Shown: in pieces, positions 9,707-20,800 of the stretch | How the letters are laid out: each line of letters begins with the position of its first letter | Numbering within the stretch: position 1 is the first letter of the stretch | Assembly (NCBI GenBank): GCA_039105265.1 | Contig: JAPFFF010000002.1 | Location: 496,001-560,000 of the forward strand | Length of the DNA stretch: 64,000 bases | DNA from: Tritrichomonas musculus | Taxonomy: Eukaryota > Parabasalia > Tritrichomonadida > Tritrichomonadidae | Reading direction: 5' to 3' | Notes under the pieces: model-generated | The model's input: the letters and a program-made list of their open reading frames with translations, nothing else | Databases searched by the model: none | What the model was told of the DNA's origin: nothing | Made by a program: the position numbers and the translations under genes

Positions 9707-10288
9707 ATGAGTGATTTTACAGCATTCCAGTTGACAACTCTTTTTCTTGTTCTAGTATGCTATCATGTTGCTGAATATCTTCTCGCAAAGCATTATCATC
9801 CAAAAGAAACAAAGTCAAGTTCATTTTTAATTACGCCAGAATATTTAATAGCTTTTACTGTTGGATTGATTGAGTATTTTATTGAGCGACATTTTTGGCC
9901 AGAATTTAAAACAAATTCATCATCATTGGTTTTATGGTTTGGGGTTTTAATGATAATCGTTGGGCTCTATATTAGATTTTCTGCAATTTTAACTGCTGGA
10001 AAGTCGTTTAACCATGTTATTCAAGATGAATCAAAAGGTAATAAATTAATTACTCATGGAATTTATAAATATGTACGCCATCCTGGATATCTTGGATTTT
10101 TTATTTTTGCTGTAGGAACTCAAATAATGCTTAAAAATATTATTTCAACAATTGGATTTATTGCTGTATTATGGTACTTTTTCTATGATCGTATTATATA
10201 TGAAGAGAGATTTTTGGTTCAAATGTATGGAAAAGATTATATTGAATATAGAAATAAAACTCCAACATGGATTCCTTTTATCAAATAA
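9707..10288 (+). CDS. ICMT: Protein-S-isoprenylcysteine O-methyltransferase
   Basis: This 193-residue multi-pass membrane protein methylates the C-terminal prenyl-cysteine of CAAX proteins at the ER, using S-adenosylmethionine (EC 2.1.1.100). The family's C-terminal signature is complete: AGKSFNHVIQDE (98-108), THGIYKYVRHPGYLGFF (116-132), a hydrophobic pair of helices, then YEERFLVQMYGKDYIEYRNKTPTWIPF (165-191). The RHPxY and EERFL motifs carry the SAM and prenyl-cysteine pocket residues. At 193 residues it has a shorter N-terminus than human ICMT (284) and fewer predicted membrane segments. Two Rab proteins in this window end in CC; CC ends are usually not methylated, so natural substrates are more likely CAAX GTPases encoded elsewhere. 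Confidence 0.93.
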   Translation: MSDFTAFQLTTLFLVLVCYHVAEYLLAKHYHPKETKSSSFLITPEYLIAFTVGLIEYFIERHFWPEFKTNSSSLVLWFGVLMIIVGLYIRFSAILTAGKSFNHVIQDESKGNKLITHGIYKYVRHPGYLGFFIFAVGTQIMLKNIISTIGFIAVLWYFFYDRIIYEERFLVQMYGKDYIEYRNKTPTWIPFIK

Positions 10289-10645
10289 AGATATATGCCA
10301 GTTTGTATAAATATACATTTTTCTATATACGAAATTAATAAAGTATAATTTATCTCATATCTTTATTTGATCAATTTTGTTGTTTTAATGAATTATAAAT
10401 TGCGATTCACTATAAATGCTGATATTTGAAACTTAAATAAATATAAATTCAATTATTGATTAAGAAATCTTAATGCAATAATAAAGTAGGTATAATAAAA
10501 ACGAATTAAACCAATTCTTTTTAATATGTATTTTATGATTTTTTAGTCTTTCATACATTTGAATGATAAAAATAACGCATATGATGATAAAAATTATCAT
10601 TCAGATACATATATATATATATATATATAATATTATCTAAAATAA
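10289..10645. other. Intergenic with AT microsatellite
   Basis: About 360 bp between convergent genes. It contains an (AT)n run at about 10608-10628. A short imperfect inverted repeat around ATGATAAAAATAACGCATATGATG precedes it. No gene is visible. Confidence 0.6.
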
Positions 10646-11692
10646 TTATTGATTTGTTTCATTATTTTCTTCTTCGTCTGCAGGCACTAATTCATCAATG
10701 CTTCCACCTTTATCAGCAAGGAGAGGTTTTCTTTCAGATTCTTCGAATCTCTTTTTCTGTATATCTAGCCTTGCCGCTGTGTATAGGAAAACCCCCGCAA
10801 GAGCAGTGCAAATTCCAAGAATTGCTCGAATCATTTGCATCTTTGAATCCCATTTTGAAGGGAAAAAAATATAGCCAAAAATAAGTAAAAGAACTGTTTT
10901 AAGATGACCAACAACTTGATATGTCACTGATGATGTTTTTCCAATTAATCCGAAAGTTGCAATATTAACGCCGATTGCAAAAAAGCAAGTTCCTGCTAAT
11001 AAAAGAATCGTAGTCATATCTAAATAAGGTTGTCCAAAGAAACTTTTTCCTTCAAGAGCAATTGATGAGAAAAAAGAAAAAATTGTTTCAAAAGGTATAA
11101 TTGCCAATTGAAGTTCAGGACCATTGATACTGTATTCGGCTTGATAAGATCCAGTAAGCATTTGATTGTGAACTGTTGATAAAACAGCGATTATAGCAAA
11201 AAATATGCCTAATCGATTTAACTCAACATCAGAAACAGAAAATAATCCAACGCCAGCTAATAAAACAACCAAAGAAATTAATTCATAAGCAGTATATTTC
11301 TGGTTTTTAAAAATCATGTTAAAGATAATCATGTAAGGGATACAAACTAGTTTTGACATTTGATAAAATCCAATTGAATTTGTTGTCAGATTGTAGTTCA
11401 TAAATATAATTGACATCATTACTAGTGATGCTAAAAGAATTCTTTTATGGATAGGAATCTCGCGAGAAACTTTTCTAATGAGGCCACAAGATGAAAGAAT
11501 AAAAAGAGCAAACCATGTAGATATAAAATGAAAAGTTGATAATGTAATTGTCCATTGGCAATTTGGAAGATGAGGTTTGACACCTTTAAGAAGTAGAATA
11601 AGAGAAGTGGATGAAACAATACTAAAAACTATCCAACCAAAAACAACAAGGTTTGAATTTGAATTTGTAGATAGCTGGATTGCTTCAGGCAT
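10646..11692 (-). CDS. TPT/SLC35E-type nucleotide-sugar or phosphate-sugar transporter
   Basis: A 348-residue protein with about ten hydrophobic helices and short N- and C-terminal hydrophilic ends. It fits the drug/metabolite transporter fold of the triose-phosphate-translocator family. Family-like features are the SIGFYQMSKLVCIPYMI segment (helix 4, compare FYQxxK in SLC35E3-like proteins) and TSSVTYQVVGHLKTVLLLIFGYIFF near residues 255-280, matching the conserved helix 9 K-T/L pattern. The length is normal. Members sit in Golgi or ER membranes and exchange nucleotide sugars or related sugar phosphates. Substrate cannot be assigned from sequence. The tail contains acidic residues and no KKxx retrieval signal. 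Confidence 0.87.
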   Translation of the reverse strand: MPEAIQLSTNSNSNLVVFGWIVFSIVSSTSLILLLKGVKPHLPNCQWTITLSTFHFISTWFALFILSSCGLIRKVSREIPIHKRILLASLVMMSIIFMNYNLTTNSIGFYQMSKLVCIPYMIIFNMIFKNQKYTAYELISLVVLLAGVGLFSVSDVELNRLGIFFAIIAVLSTVHNQMLTGSYQAEYSINGPELQLAIIPFETIFSFFSSIALEGKSFFGQPYLDMTTILLLAGTCFFAIGVNIATFGLIGKTSSVTYQVVGHLKTVLLLIFGYIFFPSKWDSKMQMIRAILGICTALAGVFLYTAARLDIQKKRFEESERKPLLADKGGSIDELVPADEEENNETNQ

Positions 11693-11839
11693 TCGAAATG
11701 GTTATTTATTCATCCAATTATCAATGCCATTTTACGCCACCATTATTTTTTGAAAATTTTATACGATTTACTTACAGTTCTCTTGTTCAACACTTATATT
11801 AACAAAATAAGAAATCTAAATTTAAAAATAAGAATAATT

Positions 11840-12463
11840 TTATTTAAGTTCAGACAATTCTGGAATTTGATCCAGAAGCTCTTCTTTATGCTGCTGAAGA
11901 TAGATCAAAATACGTTCGCTGTACTGAGAATTCTCTTGAAAGTACAGATCAATCCGGCGGAATTGTTCACGACTCATTTTCTTTAGAAATAATGGAGCAC
12001 AAACAATCTCATGTATTTTCTTAACCATTTGCTTGGGAAACTTCTTTTTAGATGTAAAAATTTGATAAAAAAGCTTTTTGAACATATTCGCCTTGCGTGA
12101 AAGATCAATTTTCCTTTTGGAAGCTCGTGTCGAGCCTCTGGAATTTGATCCTTCAAAGCAGGCATCGCTTTGAATGCTTTCTTCAAATTTTTGTTGAGTC
12201 AATGAAGTATCCGATTGCAAATTAATAAGAGAGCATTGATAGAGATTAAAGATTTCAGAATTTTGAGATGAATCATTATATTGTAGTGTGCTAAGGACCT
12301 CTGAAAATTCGCTCGTTTCTTGACCTTCATTAAAATAATCACTCTGAAAGCAAGAAAAATCGTCATCAGTATCATAACTAGAAAATAAATTCATCTGATC
12401 AGTCGAATCATATAATAGTTCAGGATCAGCCGAATTAAGCAAAGTGGATTTCGGCTCTGTCAT
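11840..12463 (-). CDS. Hypothetical acidic/basic two-part protein
   Basis: I place the start at the second in-frame ATG (12463). The first one (12490) lies upstream of a TCATTT initiator-like box, so it should not be transcribed. The protein is then 207 residues. The N-terminal 110 residues are Ser/Asp/Glu-rich and look disordered. A basic cluster, RASKRKIDLSRK, could be a nuclear signal. The last 90 residues are helical and protein-like, with KKIHEIVCAPLFLKKMSREQFRRIDLY and ERILIYLQQHKEELLDQI. I do not recognise a domain. The acidic arm plus basic helical end suggests a nuclear or chromatin role, which is speculation. Confidence 0.6.
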   Translation of the reverse strand: MTEPKSTLLNSADPELLYDSTDQMNLFSSYDTDDDFSCFQSDYFNEGQETSEFSEVLSTLQYNDSSQNSEIFNLYQCSLINLQSDTSLTQQKFEESIQSDACFEGSNSRGSTRASKRKIDLSRKANMFKKLFYQIFTSKKKFPKQMVKKIHEIVCAPLFLKKMSREQFRRIDLYFQENSQYSERILIYLQQHKEELLDQIPELSELK

Positions 12464-12471
12464 CAAATTAA

Positions 12472-12477
12472 AAATGA
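12472..12477 (-). promoter_or_regulatory. Initiator-like TCATTT deciding the start of the 12463 gene
   Basis: On the complement TCATTT precedes the ATG at 12463 by 8-14 bases, the spacing typical for trichomonad initiators (TCAYW). Confidence 0.4.
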
Positions 12478-12490
12478 TATGAAAAAACAA

Positions 12491-13095
12491 CTTATTATAA
12501 TTGATATTGAAAATGGCACCTTTTTTGAATTAATAAATGAAAAATTACAAAGAAAAACAAGACAAAAAAGTGTCATTTCATTAAAAATTTTAAAATTTTT
12601 ATCATACATGTAGATTTTATTAATTACAAAATATATGTTGCAACTTACAGCTCATAAATAATTCGTTCAAAGTATAATCATTCATTTATGGAAAAAATAT
12701 TTTTAATTATGGTCTATATATATCAAATAGCAAAACTTGCCGCAGTTCAATGGACACTACTTTGTAATATTGCTTTAAAAGTATTGGCAATAAGATAAAA
12801 AAATGATAACAAATAAAAATTTTTTTTAAAAATATAACTTTGGTATTGAATAAATATTGTTCACCACTATGTAATACGAATAAATGATTAAAAAAAGAAA
12901 AGGAAACAAAAACCTTCAAAGAAATAATAAATTCTTGATTGGAAAAAGGAGTACCAATGAAAAAATCTATATATACATATATGTTAAAATGAATTTTTTC
13001 CTAAGTAATCTCTCTTAATATCATCGATTTGAAGATCATCATCATTTCGTTTAGAAATTTAAACGATACTTTCATATTCAAAAAGTTATAAATTA
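12491..13095. other. Divergent intergenic region
   Basis: About 600 bp between divergent genes. It has A/T runs and a TTCAAAAAGTT element (13077-13087) directly before the plus-strand ATG. Frames on the complement here are low-complexity. No RNA gene was seen. Confidence 0.5.
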
Positions 13096-14310
13096 ATGAA
13101 ACGAGAGGAGTCGAGAGAAATACGCCGTTCTACATCCAATCCACTCCTCTCGGATGCTGCTAAACGGAATAAGAGTCCAAAGAGACTTAAAATGGCAAAT
13201 TTAATATCTTCAATCAAAGATCCTGTAAATATTTTACTTCTGATTTTTTTGATTTTATCATATTTAATCAGCAATTTTTGTGGCATATATTTTTTCTACA
13301 TGACAGCTTTTGAAAATCCATGGAGTCTTCATACAGCTCTACCTGATGTAATTTCTGATCTTTGGCCATCGTTTGCTTTATTAAGATCTTTACAAGATGG
13401 ATTTTATCTCTCTTCGCAAAGTTCATCATCCAGATTTTCAACCCCAACATTAGTGGCATTTTTATCTTCTCACTTATCTAGTTTTGTCACAATTATTTTA
13501 TTGATTATATCGATTTATTTCACGATTAACTATTACAATATGGCTAACATTAGAAAAAGCATTATTATATTAACTATTTCGCTTTTATTCAAGAGCTTAT
13601 TTACGATGGTTACACAATTGCCTCCTTCTTGTGCTGGTTTTGCTCACTGCAAATGTTCAGAATACATAAGTAAAATTGAGAATATTAATTTATATCTCGA
13701 AAATAACTGTGGAGTTGGTTCATTTCGAAGCAAAAACCCAAATTCCGACACGAAAATTAATAATAAAATGATTCGTAAAAATATGCAACCAAATATTACA
13801 AGACAATCCAACCAGTTTCATCAAGATGACGAAGATCAATTTGATATTTGTAAAAAATCGCTAAGCCATAATCAATCTCCTTTTTCCATTGCTTTAACCA
13901 ATGCACTTAGTTTTGGCATCGGGAGAAGCGGCAGTGTTCCACGTTGTGGGGGATTAATGATGTCTGGTCGGGCAATAGTTCAATTATGTCTTGGAATGTA
14001 TTTTATTGATCTCATGAAAAATGTTGTTAGTGATCCCAAGTTTAGAGCTGTTTTTATTGTTGTATTTGTATTAACTTCGATTTCTTTTTTGAATGCGATT
14101 TTATATCGTGATGAATATACATTAAGTATTGCTGTTTCCACTGTTTTTGTAACTATTATGCATAAATTATATTGGTGTGCTATGACTTTGTTAGATGTTG
14201 GTTATGGACCTTTCGTTATGACTGGGTTTGGTAGGTTTTTATCATGGGTAGAAGGCAATAAAGAAATGTCTACTTCGCAGGTTGGATTGAGAGAAATAGA
14301 AGGCGATTAG
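13096..14310 (+). CDS. Sphingomyelin-synthase-like (PAP2-C) membrane protein lacking the catalytic triad
   Basis: This 404-residue protein has about six membrane helices. Its layout follows sphingomyelin/ceramide phosphotransferase synthases: TMVTQLPPSCAGFAHC (170-185) matches the SMS motif with TxLPxP...HxC; CGGLMMSGRA (284-293) matches CGDxxFSGHT; and RDEYTLSIAVS (338-348) matches the EHYTIDVxxA motif. At the three catalytic positions known in SMS (His, His, Asp) I read Arg292, Glu340 and Ser344. A hydrophilic insert of about 60 residues (about 207-262) separates helices 4 and 5, and the N-terminal tail is basic and Ser-rich. Family membership rests on motif order. By established mechanism this copy should not catalyse phosphocholine or phosphoethanolamine transfer. 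It may be a regulatory pseudoenzyme, or have diverged chemistry. The frame is intact. Confidence 0.72.
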   Translation: MKREESREIRRSTSNPLLSDAAKRNKSPKRLKMANLISSIKDPVNILLLIFLILSYLISNFCGIYFFYMTAFENPWSLHTALPDVISDLWPSFALLRSLQDGFYLSSQSSSSRFSTPTLVAFLSSHLSSFVTIILLIISIYFTINYYNMANIRKSIIILTISLLFKSLFTMVTQLPPSCAGFAHCKCSEYISKIENINLYLENNCGVGSFRSKNPNSDTKINNKMIRKNMQPNITRQSNQFHQDDEDQFDICKKSLSHNQSPFSIALTNALSFGIGRSGSVPRCGGLMMSGRAIVQLCLGMYFIDLMKNVVSDPKFRAVFIVVFVLTSISFLNAILYRDEYTLSIAVSTVFVTIMHKLYWCAMTLLDVGYGPFVMTGFGRFLSWVEGNKEMSTSQVGLREIEGD

Positions 14311-16818
14311 CAATAATATCATTTGCATTTGGAAAAAGCAATATAATGTTTGTATTTTAAATTTTTATTTATATATTACTAAAGTATAAAGATAAAAGTA
14401 AGTGGCAAGAGATTGCATTTCTAATCTATATTATTTTATGTCTAAATGTGATAGGATTTTGTAGCCATATGGCGCAAATTAAATTAATATTTTTTTCTTT
14501 AGATGAAGTTGTTTGGTTCAAAAATGAGCAAGAATTTCTTAATAAAGCGATTCATTTGCATAATTATTTGATTTTTTTTTTTATTTTTACTCTTACTTTT
14601 TTGTTTATTTTTTGAGAAGTGCGGGGACTAAAATAACGTATTTTGTCTATTTAATATTTTGCTTTTATTTCCTTTAATATTTTATATCTCAATAATTTTA
14701 TTATATTTTTATTTTAAACATTTATTGTATTATAAGAAATACTTATTGTTTTGATTATTTATTCAAAGGGAAAGAAGTTACTTAATTGCCAAAAATCATT
14801 AAATATATATAAATATCTTAATGAAAAAATGTTTTTAATTCATAATTATCGTATATTTAACTAATAAATATAATATTAATATTTAATAATTATTTGTATA
14901 AAATAAAACAATTTTTTTCATGAAAAAAAATCAAATTTAAAAAAAAATGTATTTTACAACTCATTTTTTGGAATGGTTGTTTAATTCTCAAGGGATAACT
15001 ATATATCAATTTATAGGATAATTAATATATATCACAATAAATATATGAAAATAAAAAACGACTCGTCAGGCGTAGCTGCGTTTTAACCTTTAATTTTTTT
15101 TAAAAAAAGAGCATAGTTAGGTATGAAAAATGCATGATGACTTGAAATATTATTATATAATATAAAATATAAGGAAATAAATATATTTCCTAAATATAAA
15201 GATTAAATTGACGTTCAATATAAAAAAAAATATATTTTAATTTTTTGAAAAAGAAAAAAAAAATTGATATGTTTATTTCAAATAAAATTATCAATACATG
15301 ATATAAAATTGAATTAATATTCTTTGAAAAAAATTGAAGTCTAAGAAAATTGATAATGATTTTCTGAGTTGTTTGATAGTTGTAAAATATTTTTAATTGA
15401 AAAAAATTGTGAGAAAAAAAGAGATTTCTGGGGAGTATAAAAAATAAAGTACTCAAAAAATGAAATTAGCAATAAAAAGAAATCCAACGTCACGATTCCA
15501 GATTTTTTTATTTATTTCATAATAAGATTTCAAAATAAAACTAGTTGATCAGCCTTTTTTTCCGACTTGTGCCTATTGATCTAATGAATATTCCTTATCA
15601 TATCTTCATTCATGGAAATATTTAAGAGCAAGCAAACACGAAATATTATAACTTATTGTTTTTTATCAACATTGCTCCAATCAAGATTTTTTTTAATCAT
15701 GATATTAGTTATAAAACACTCATTCTTTCATTCACTTTTTGATAGATTTAAAATTGAATACTTTACCTTATTATGCTCTAAAAAAAATTTAAATTTTTGA
15801 ATGAAAAAAAAATTGGCATGAATCTTTTTCAAGGATTTTTTTTTAATATGTCAAAAACTTTTTGACTATTCCCGGTTGGATATTTGACTATTTCCGGTTC
15901 ATATTGAATTTTTTTAAATTGCTTTTTTTTTTTTCAAGAAGGAAATTAAAGCATTCAAAATATTTTTTGATAAATTATATATTAAAATATGCATTATTCC
16001 AATAGTTATCTTTTAAATTGCTCTGTTAAAAACAAAGAAAATTCTTTTTTTACTGAGATAAAATAGTTTTAATTTATAATAAAAATACAAAGAATACGAC
16101 ATATTCATTAATTTCTCCCAACAATCTCTTATTTAAACCAATTATGGTAAATAAATAAATCATCAGCGCATATCTTAAGGTATTTTTAAAAAAATTCATT
16201 GAGAATATTTAATATCAGATTTTAGCAATTCATGTTTTCAAGAGTAGAAAAAGATTCAAAAGATAAATCATATTATATTATGCAAAAATCATTCTTCATT
16301 TTACACATTTATCATTTAATTCATAGAAATTTAAAATGGCATTATTACAAGATCGATTGAATTAATTTTTTTATTAAACATTTTCATATAATAAAGATGC
16401 ATTTAATATTTTATGACTTTTTTTATGCAAAAACATGAAAAATATTTGATGAATTTTTTTTAAAATTTCAATGGTTTACGAAAATTAATAAAAATACTCA
16501 TAAAACTCCACCTGACGAACAAAACTCTTTCATTAAATATTTTTTATATAATATGGAATATACTTAATAAAATATATTAATATAAAGAATTTCTAAAAAA
16601 ATTTTTAGTACCCATACCTCTTTTTTGATTCATAAATAACTCCCAGAAAAAGTTGAAAAACGATCAAAAAAAACTATATATTTATGAATAAAAATAAATA
16701 ATTACTGATTTAAAAAGAATTTAAGGAATGAGATTTATTTTTAAATTGATATAAACGATTCAATGTGAATATGATTTTTTGAAATAGATGTCAATACAAT
16801 TCAATATTCAAAAAAATA
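14311..16818. other. Long A+T-rich gene-poor region
   Basis: About 2.5 kb without a believable gene. It holds poly-A/T runs, two spaced TTGACTATT(C/T)CCGGTT units near 15862-15900, and a weak pair of inverted TCGTCAGG words (15063 and 16511). The hypothetical frames here are Phe/Ile/Lys/Asn low-complexity translations of A/T runs. Confidence 0.55.
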
Positions 16819-17830
16819 CTGATTGTCCAGAAAAAAATTACCCAAAAAAACGTTTTTTTTAAATCCGAATTTTTTTTTTTTTTATAAAATTTAGAAAATT
16901 TTTCTACATATATAATAATTATAAAAATATAAAAATATTATACATAAATAAATAAGAGATAATGTAATATATTTTACAAATAATAAAATAATTGTAAATT
17001 TAGGTCATAAATAATCTTTTCAATTTTTACTCATTGCATTGAAAAATTCAAAGAAAAATTTTGAGGTTATGAAATATATTTTTTTTAATAAATAAACCAA
17101 TATATATCAATTTCAATTCATATTTATATTATTAATTAATATAATAAAATATTTTAACTATTGTATTTCTTTTTTATTTTATTCTTATTCCAATATCAAT
17201 GCTTTTAAAAAATAAAAATTTTCTTAAGATTCGTTAAAAATTGAAAAACCATTCTCTAAAATTACAACCTACTTCTAAGATTTCGCGTTCATCAAGTGGT
17301 TTAATCGCATTATTCAACGTTGGATAATGGTATAGAAGTATTTCTCGTTCTCATACAGCTATTTCTATTGTTTACTACATTTTTATATAACTGCATATCA
17401 AGAAATTTTTCTCCAAATCAGATAAAAAGCATTATATTATTACGAATTATGGTCATTGGTTTAATGAATTCAGCTTTAAACTTACAACATTTCAATTATT
17501 AATAATAATATTAGAATTCTTACACACGCAAATGCATATGAAACAAACAAATGCATATACTTGATGTACGCACATTGCTGTTCATTATCGTATTATCAAC
17601 TTTAATCTCATAGCTTTTCTTATAGCTAGTCCAATAATTGGGTAAAGTATTTTTTATTTCAGAAAAAGTGAATAAAAGTTTAACTTTTTATAATGTTTAC
17701 ATTTTTTTTGATAGATTTTTGATCGTTTTGGGTAAAGTATTTTTAGTAATAAAACTTATACCAAAGGTCGCAGGTTCGATTCCCATCCTCCCACCAAAAA
17801 TTATTGGGAAACTTTTTTTCAAACCATCAG
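16819..17830. mobile_element. 1.0-kb TA-flanked inverted-repeat element (Tc1/mariner-like ends), copy 2
   Basis: The left end reads CTGATTGTCCAGAAAAAA followed by a TTACCC block. The right end is its approximate reverse complement (GGGAAAC...ACCATCAG). TA dinucleotides flank both ends (16817-16818, 17831-17832), the signature of Tc1/mariner-type insertion. The rightmost 200 bp are collinear with the right end of the element at 48398-49513, sharing three GGGTAA/GGGAAA subterminal words and a GGTTCGATTCCCATC segment. No transposase frame is present, so the copy is non-autonomous or decayed. It stops 11 bp before the ATG of the BspA-like gene, so the transcription start of that gene is likely within or very close to the element. 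Confidence 0.72.
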
Positions 17831-17841
17831 TATATTAAAAA

Positions 17842-20800
17842 ATGATTTTGTTTTTCTTTATTACAATATTTTCTACTTCCCAACTTCTTGAAGATACCTT
17901 TGATATTGATTTATTTACATATCAAATTGAGGGAGATTCGGTGGTAAAACTTATTAAGTCTAAATGCCCATCATCAGATACAACTTTAAATATTCCTACA
18001 CAGATAAGTTACAATAATGCACAATACAAAGTTACTTCAATTGAAGAAGAAGCCTTTAAAGGATGTCAGCATTATACCGGAGATTTAACTGTTCCTGAGC
18101 AAATCACTTTTATTGGATATAAAGCCTTTGCCGACTGTGGTTTCAGTGGATCTTTATATTTTGACGCGCAATGTGATATTGATGCTTCGCTGTTTTCTGG
18201 TTCTGATAAATGGACTGGAAGTCTATCTATTGGCAATAAAGTTCCTTCAATAGGAGCGCGTGCATTTCAGAATCTCTTTCTTAAAGGAAAAAAATTGGCA
18301 ATTGGTACAAATGTTGCTTCTATTGGTACAATGGCTTTTTATAAATGCAAATTTGAAGAATCAGATACATTAACAATTCCATCAAGTGTTAAACAACTTG
18401 GAGGGCAATTTCTCTCTTATGTTACTGGGCCTAAACATCTCATAATTGATGCAACACTTAGCGAACTACGTCATAATTGTATGATTGGTTTAGATTCTTT
18501 TGAAACGCTTAAGATAACGAACACAGAATGTCTCGGCGAAAAATGTCTATATGGACTAACCCATTTCAAAACTATAACAATTCAAAATGCTAAAAAATAC
18601 ATGAAATATGCATTTGCTAATACTAGTTTCCAGTGTGATCTAGTGATTCCTGATTTAATTGAATTTATTGGAATTGGATGTTTTTCATATTCTAAATGGA
18701 CTGGATCATTAACAATAAATGCAAAAATAGATGAGATTGACCCTTCATTTTTCTCACATGCTAGCTTTGGTGGTAATTCGCTCAAGATCAAAAATGTCAA
18801 ATCAATAGGAGCTCGAGCTTTTGAAAATTGTTTCTCTTCAAGCATTTCAGTTACAATCGAGACGGTTGAAAGATTTGGATCGATGGCGTTTTATGGCTGT
18901 GATGTTGGAAATATTGTTATCCCATCATCAATAATGCTTATTGGACGATCAGCTTTTTATGGTGCAAAAGGTAATAAGCTTTCAATTGAATCTAACTTAA
19001 AAGAAACGAATTCAACATGGTTTAATGGTGATAATAAATTTGATTCTCTCTCCCTTGGAGCGGCATTTACTACAATAGCTGACTCAACTTTTGCTCATTC
19101 CAAAAACTTTCCATCTGGTTTAACGTTAAATGGGAAGCTTGAAAAAATAGAAGATAGAGCATTTTACAATTGCAGTGGATTTTCTGGATCATTTGTAATA
19201 CCAGAAACAGTGAATTTCATTGGAGAGAACTCATTCTCATTCTGCTCAGGTTTTAATGGTGATCTCTCTATCTTCGCAAACATTGACACAATTGATCAGA
19301 CAATGTTCAGCCAATGTTCAGGATTCAAAGGATCTTTAAAAATCGGTCCAAAAATTAAAACCATTGGCCAACGCGCATTTGAATCTCTTACAAGTTTTGA
19401 GGGAAATCTCGAAATAGAAAGTGGAGTTGAAAAAATAGGGTATTTAGCATTTTATAATACAAGATTCAAAGGAGATTTAACAATACCTCAAACAGTTACT
19501 ACAATTGGATCACAAGCTTTTATGAAATCGAATTCATTTACAAGTCTTCATATCTTATCCCCAGGTATTAATATTTCAAAGAATTGTTTTCTAGAAATGA
19601 ATTCTCTTTCTTCTGTAACATATTGTGGGTATAATGAAGTAGTATTTGATGGGCCTATTTTTGATGAAAGCATTAAAGCAATTAATGTTGTTTCTTATTA
19701 CTCCTTTGATACGGTGTGTGACAAGCCAAAAAGTTTGGTTCCATGCAAAAACTGCAATGTTGTATTCCCTGATCACCAATGTGTTGATCCACCTCAAACT
19801 CCTACCAAATCTCAGATAATGCCAACGCAACCACCAACTCAATCTCCTTCGCAATCACCTTCACAGTCGCCAACGCAATCTCCTTCACAATCGCCAGCTC
19901 AGACACCTGAACAAACACCTGCTCAGACACCTGAACAAACACCTGCTCAGACACCTGAACAAACACCTGCTCAGACACCTGAACAAACACCTGCTCAGAC
20001 ACCTGAACAAACACCTGCTCAGACACCTGAACAAACACCTGTACAAACACCTGTGCAAACTCCTATACAAACACCTGTACAAACACCTGTACAAACACCT
20101 GTACAAACACCTGTACAAACACCTGTACAAACACCTGTACAAACACCTATACAAACACCTATACAAACACCTATACAAACACCTGTACAAACACCTATAC
20201 AAACACCTGTACAAACACCTATACAAACACCTGTACAAACACCTGTACAAACACCTGTACAAACACCTATACAAACACCTGCACAAACTCCGGCTCAGAC
20301 ACCATCAAGTATACCTCCACTTCCTCCAACAGAAATTCCATCACAAACAGCAACAAAAGTTCCATCACAAACAGCAACAAAAGTTCCATCACAAATACCA
20401 ACAAAAGTTCCATCACAAACAGCAACAAAAGTTCCAACTCAAACACCAACAGCATCTCCTGTACCGCCTATCGAAGGTGATATTTTCGTTCCAAATGATC
20501 AAGTCATTACTATCACCCAGCCCAAAGTTACTGGTATTAGTGTCGAAGGAGATGCTATACTTAATATTCAAACCGAAACTCCAATGAAACTTCATCCAGC
20601 TGACGAGAACAGTAACAAAAATTCAAATATTATATTTAATGATATTAAATCATCTGAACTTTTAATCTCTTCATTTAATGACATTTCTATCAAATTAAAT
20701 GATGTCTCTAAATCTCCACTTATCTTTTCAGATACTAAATCAATTACTATCGATTCTTCACGATCTGCAACAATAAACGAAATTAAATCTCATACAAAAG

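Noticed and set aside
13096-14310. Spliceosomal introns in the window
   Set aside because: All recognised genes read through without breaks; I saw no GTAYGT...ACTAACACACAG pair of the trichomonad type placed within a gene.
15060-16520. Inverted-repeat element bounded by TCGTCAGG words
   Set aside because: Only about 12 bp match between the arms, and there is no target duplication; in a 2.5-kb gap this may be chance.
17765-17796. tRNA gene 3' end (GGTTCGATTCCCATCCTCCCACCA-like)
   Set aside because: There is a B-box-like word but no pairing T-stem, no anticodon arm and no 5' acceptor match. The same segment recurs in the other element copy (about 49445), so it belongs to the repeat.
17638-17838. 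66-codon plus-strand ORF before the BspA gene
   Set aside because: It is a translation of the right end of the inverted-repeat element; the matching stretch of the other copy has stops.
19802-20595. Long complement-strand frames rich in CRCLYRC or VQVSEQVF repeats
   Set aside because: They are antisense shadows of the QTP minisatellite in the BspA-like gene.
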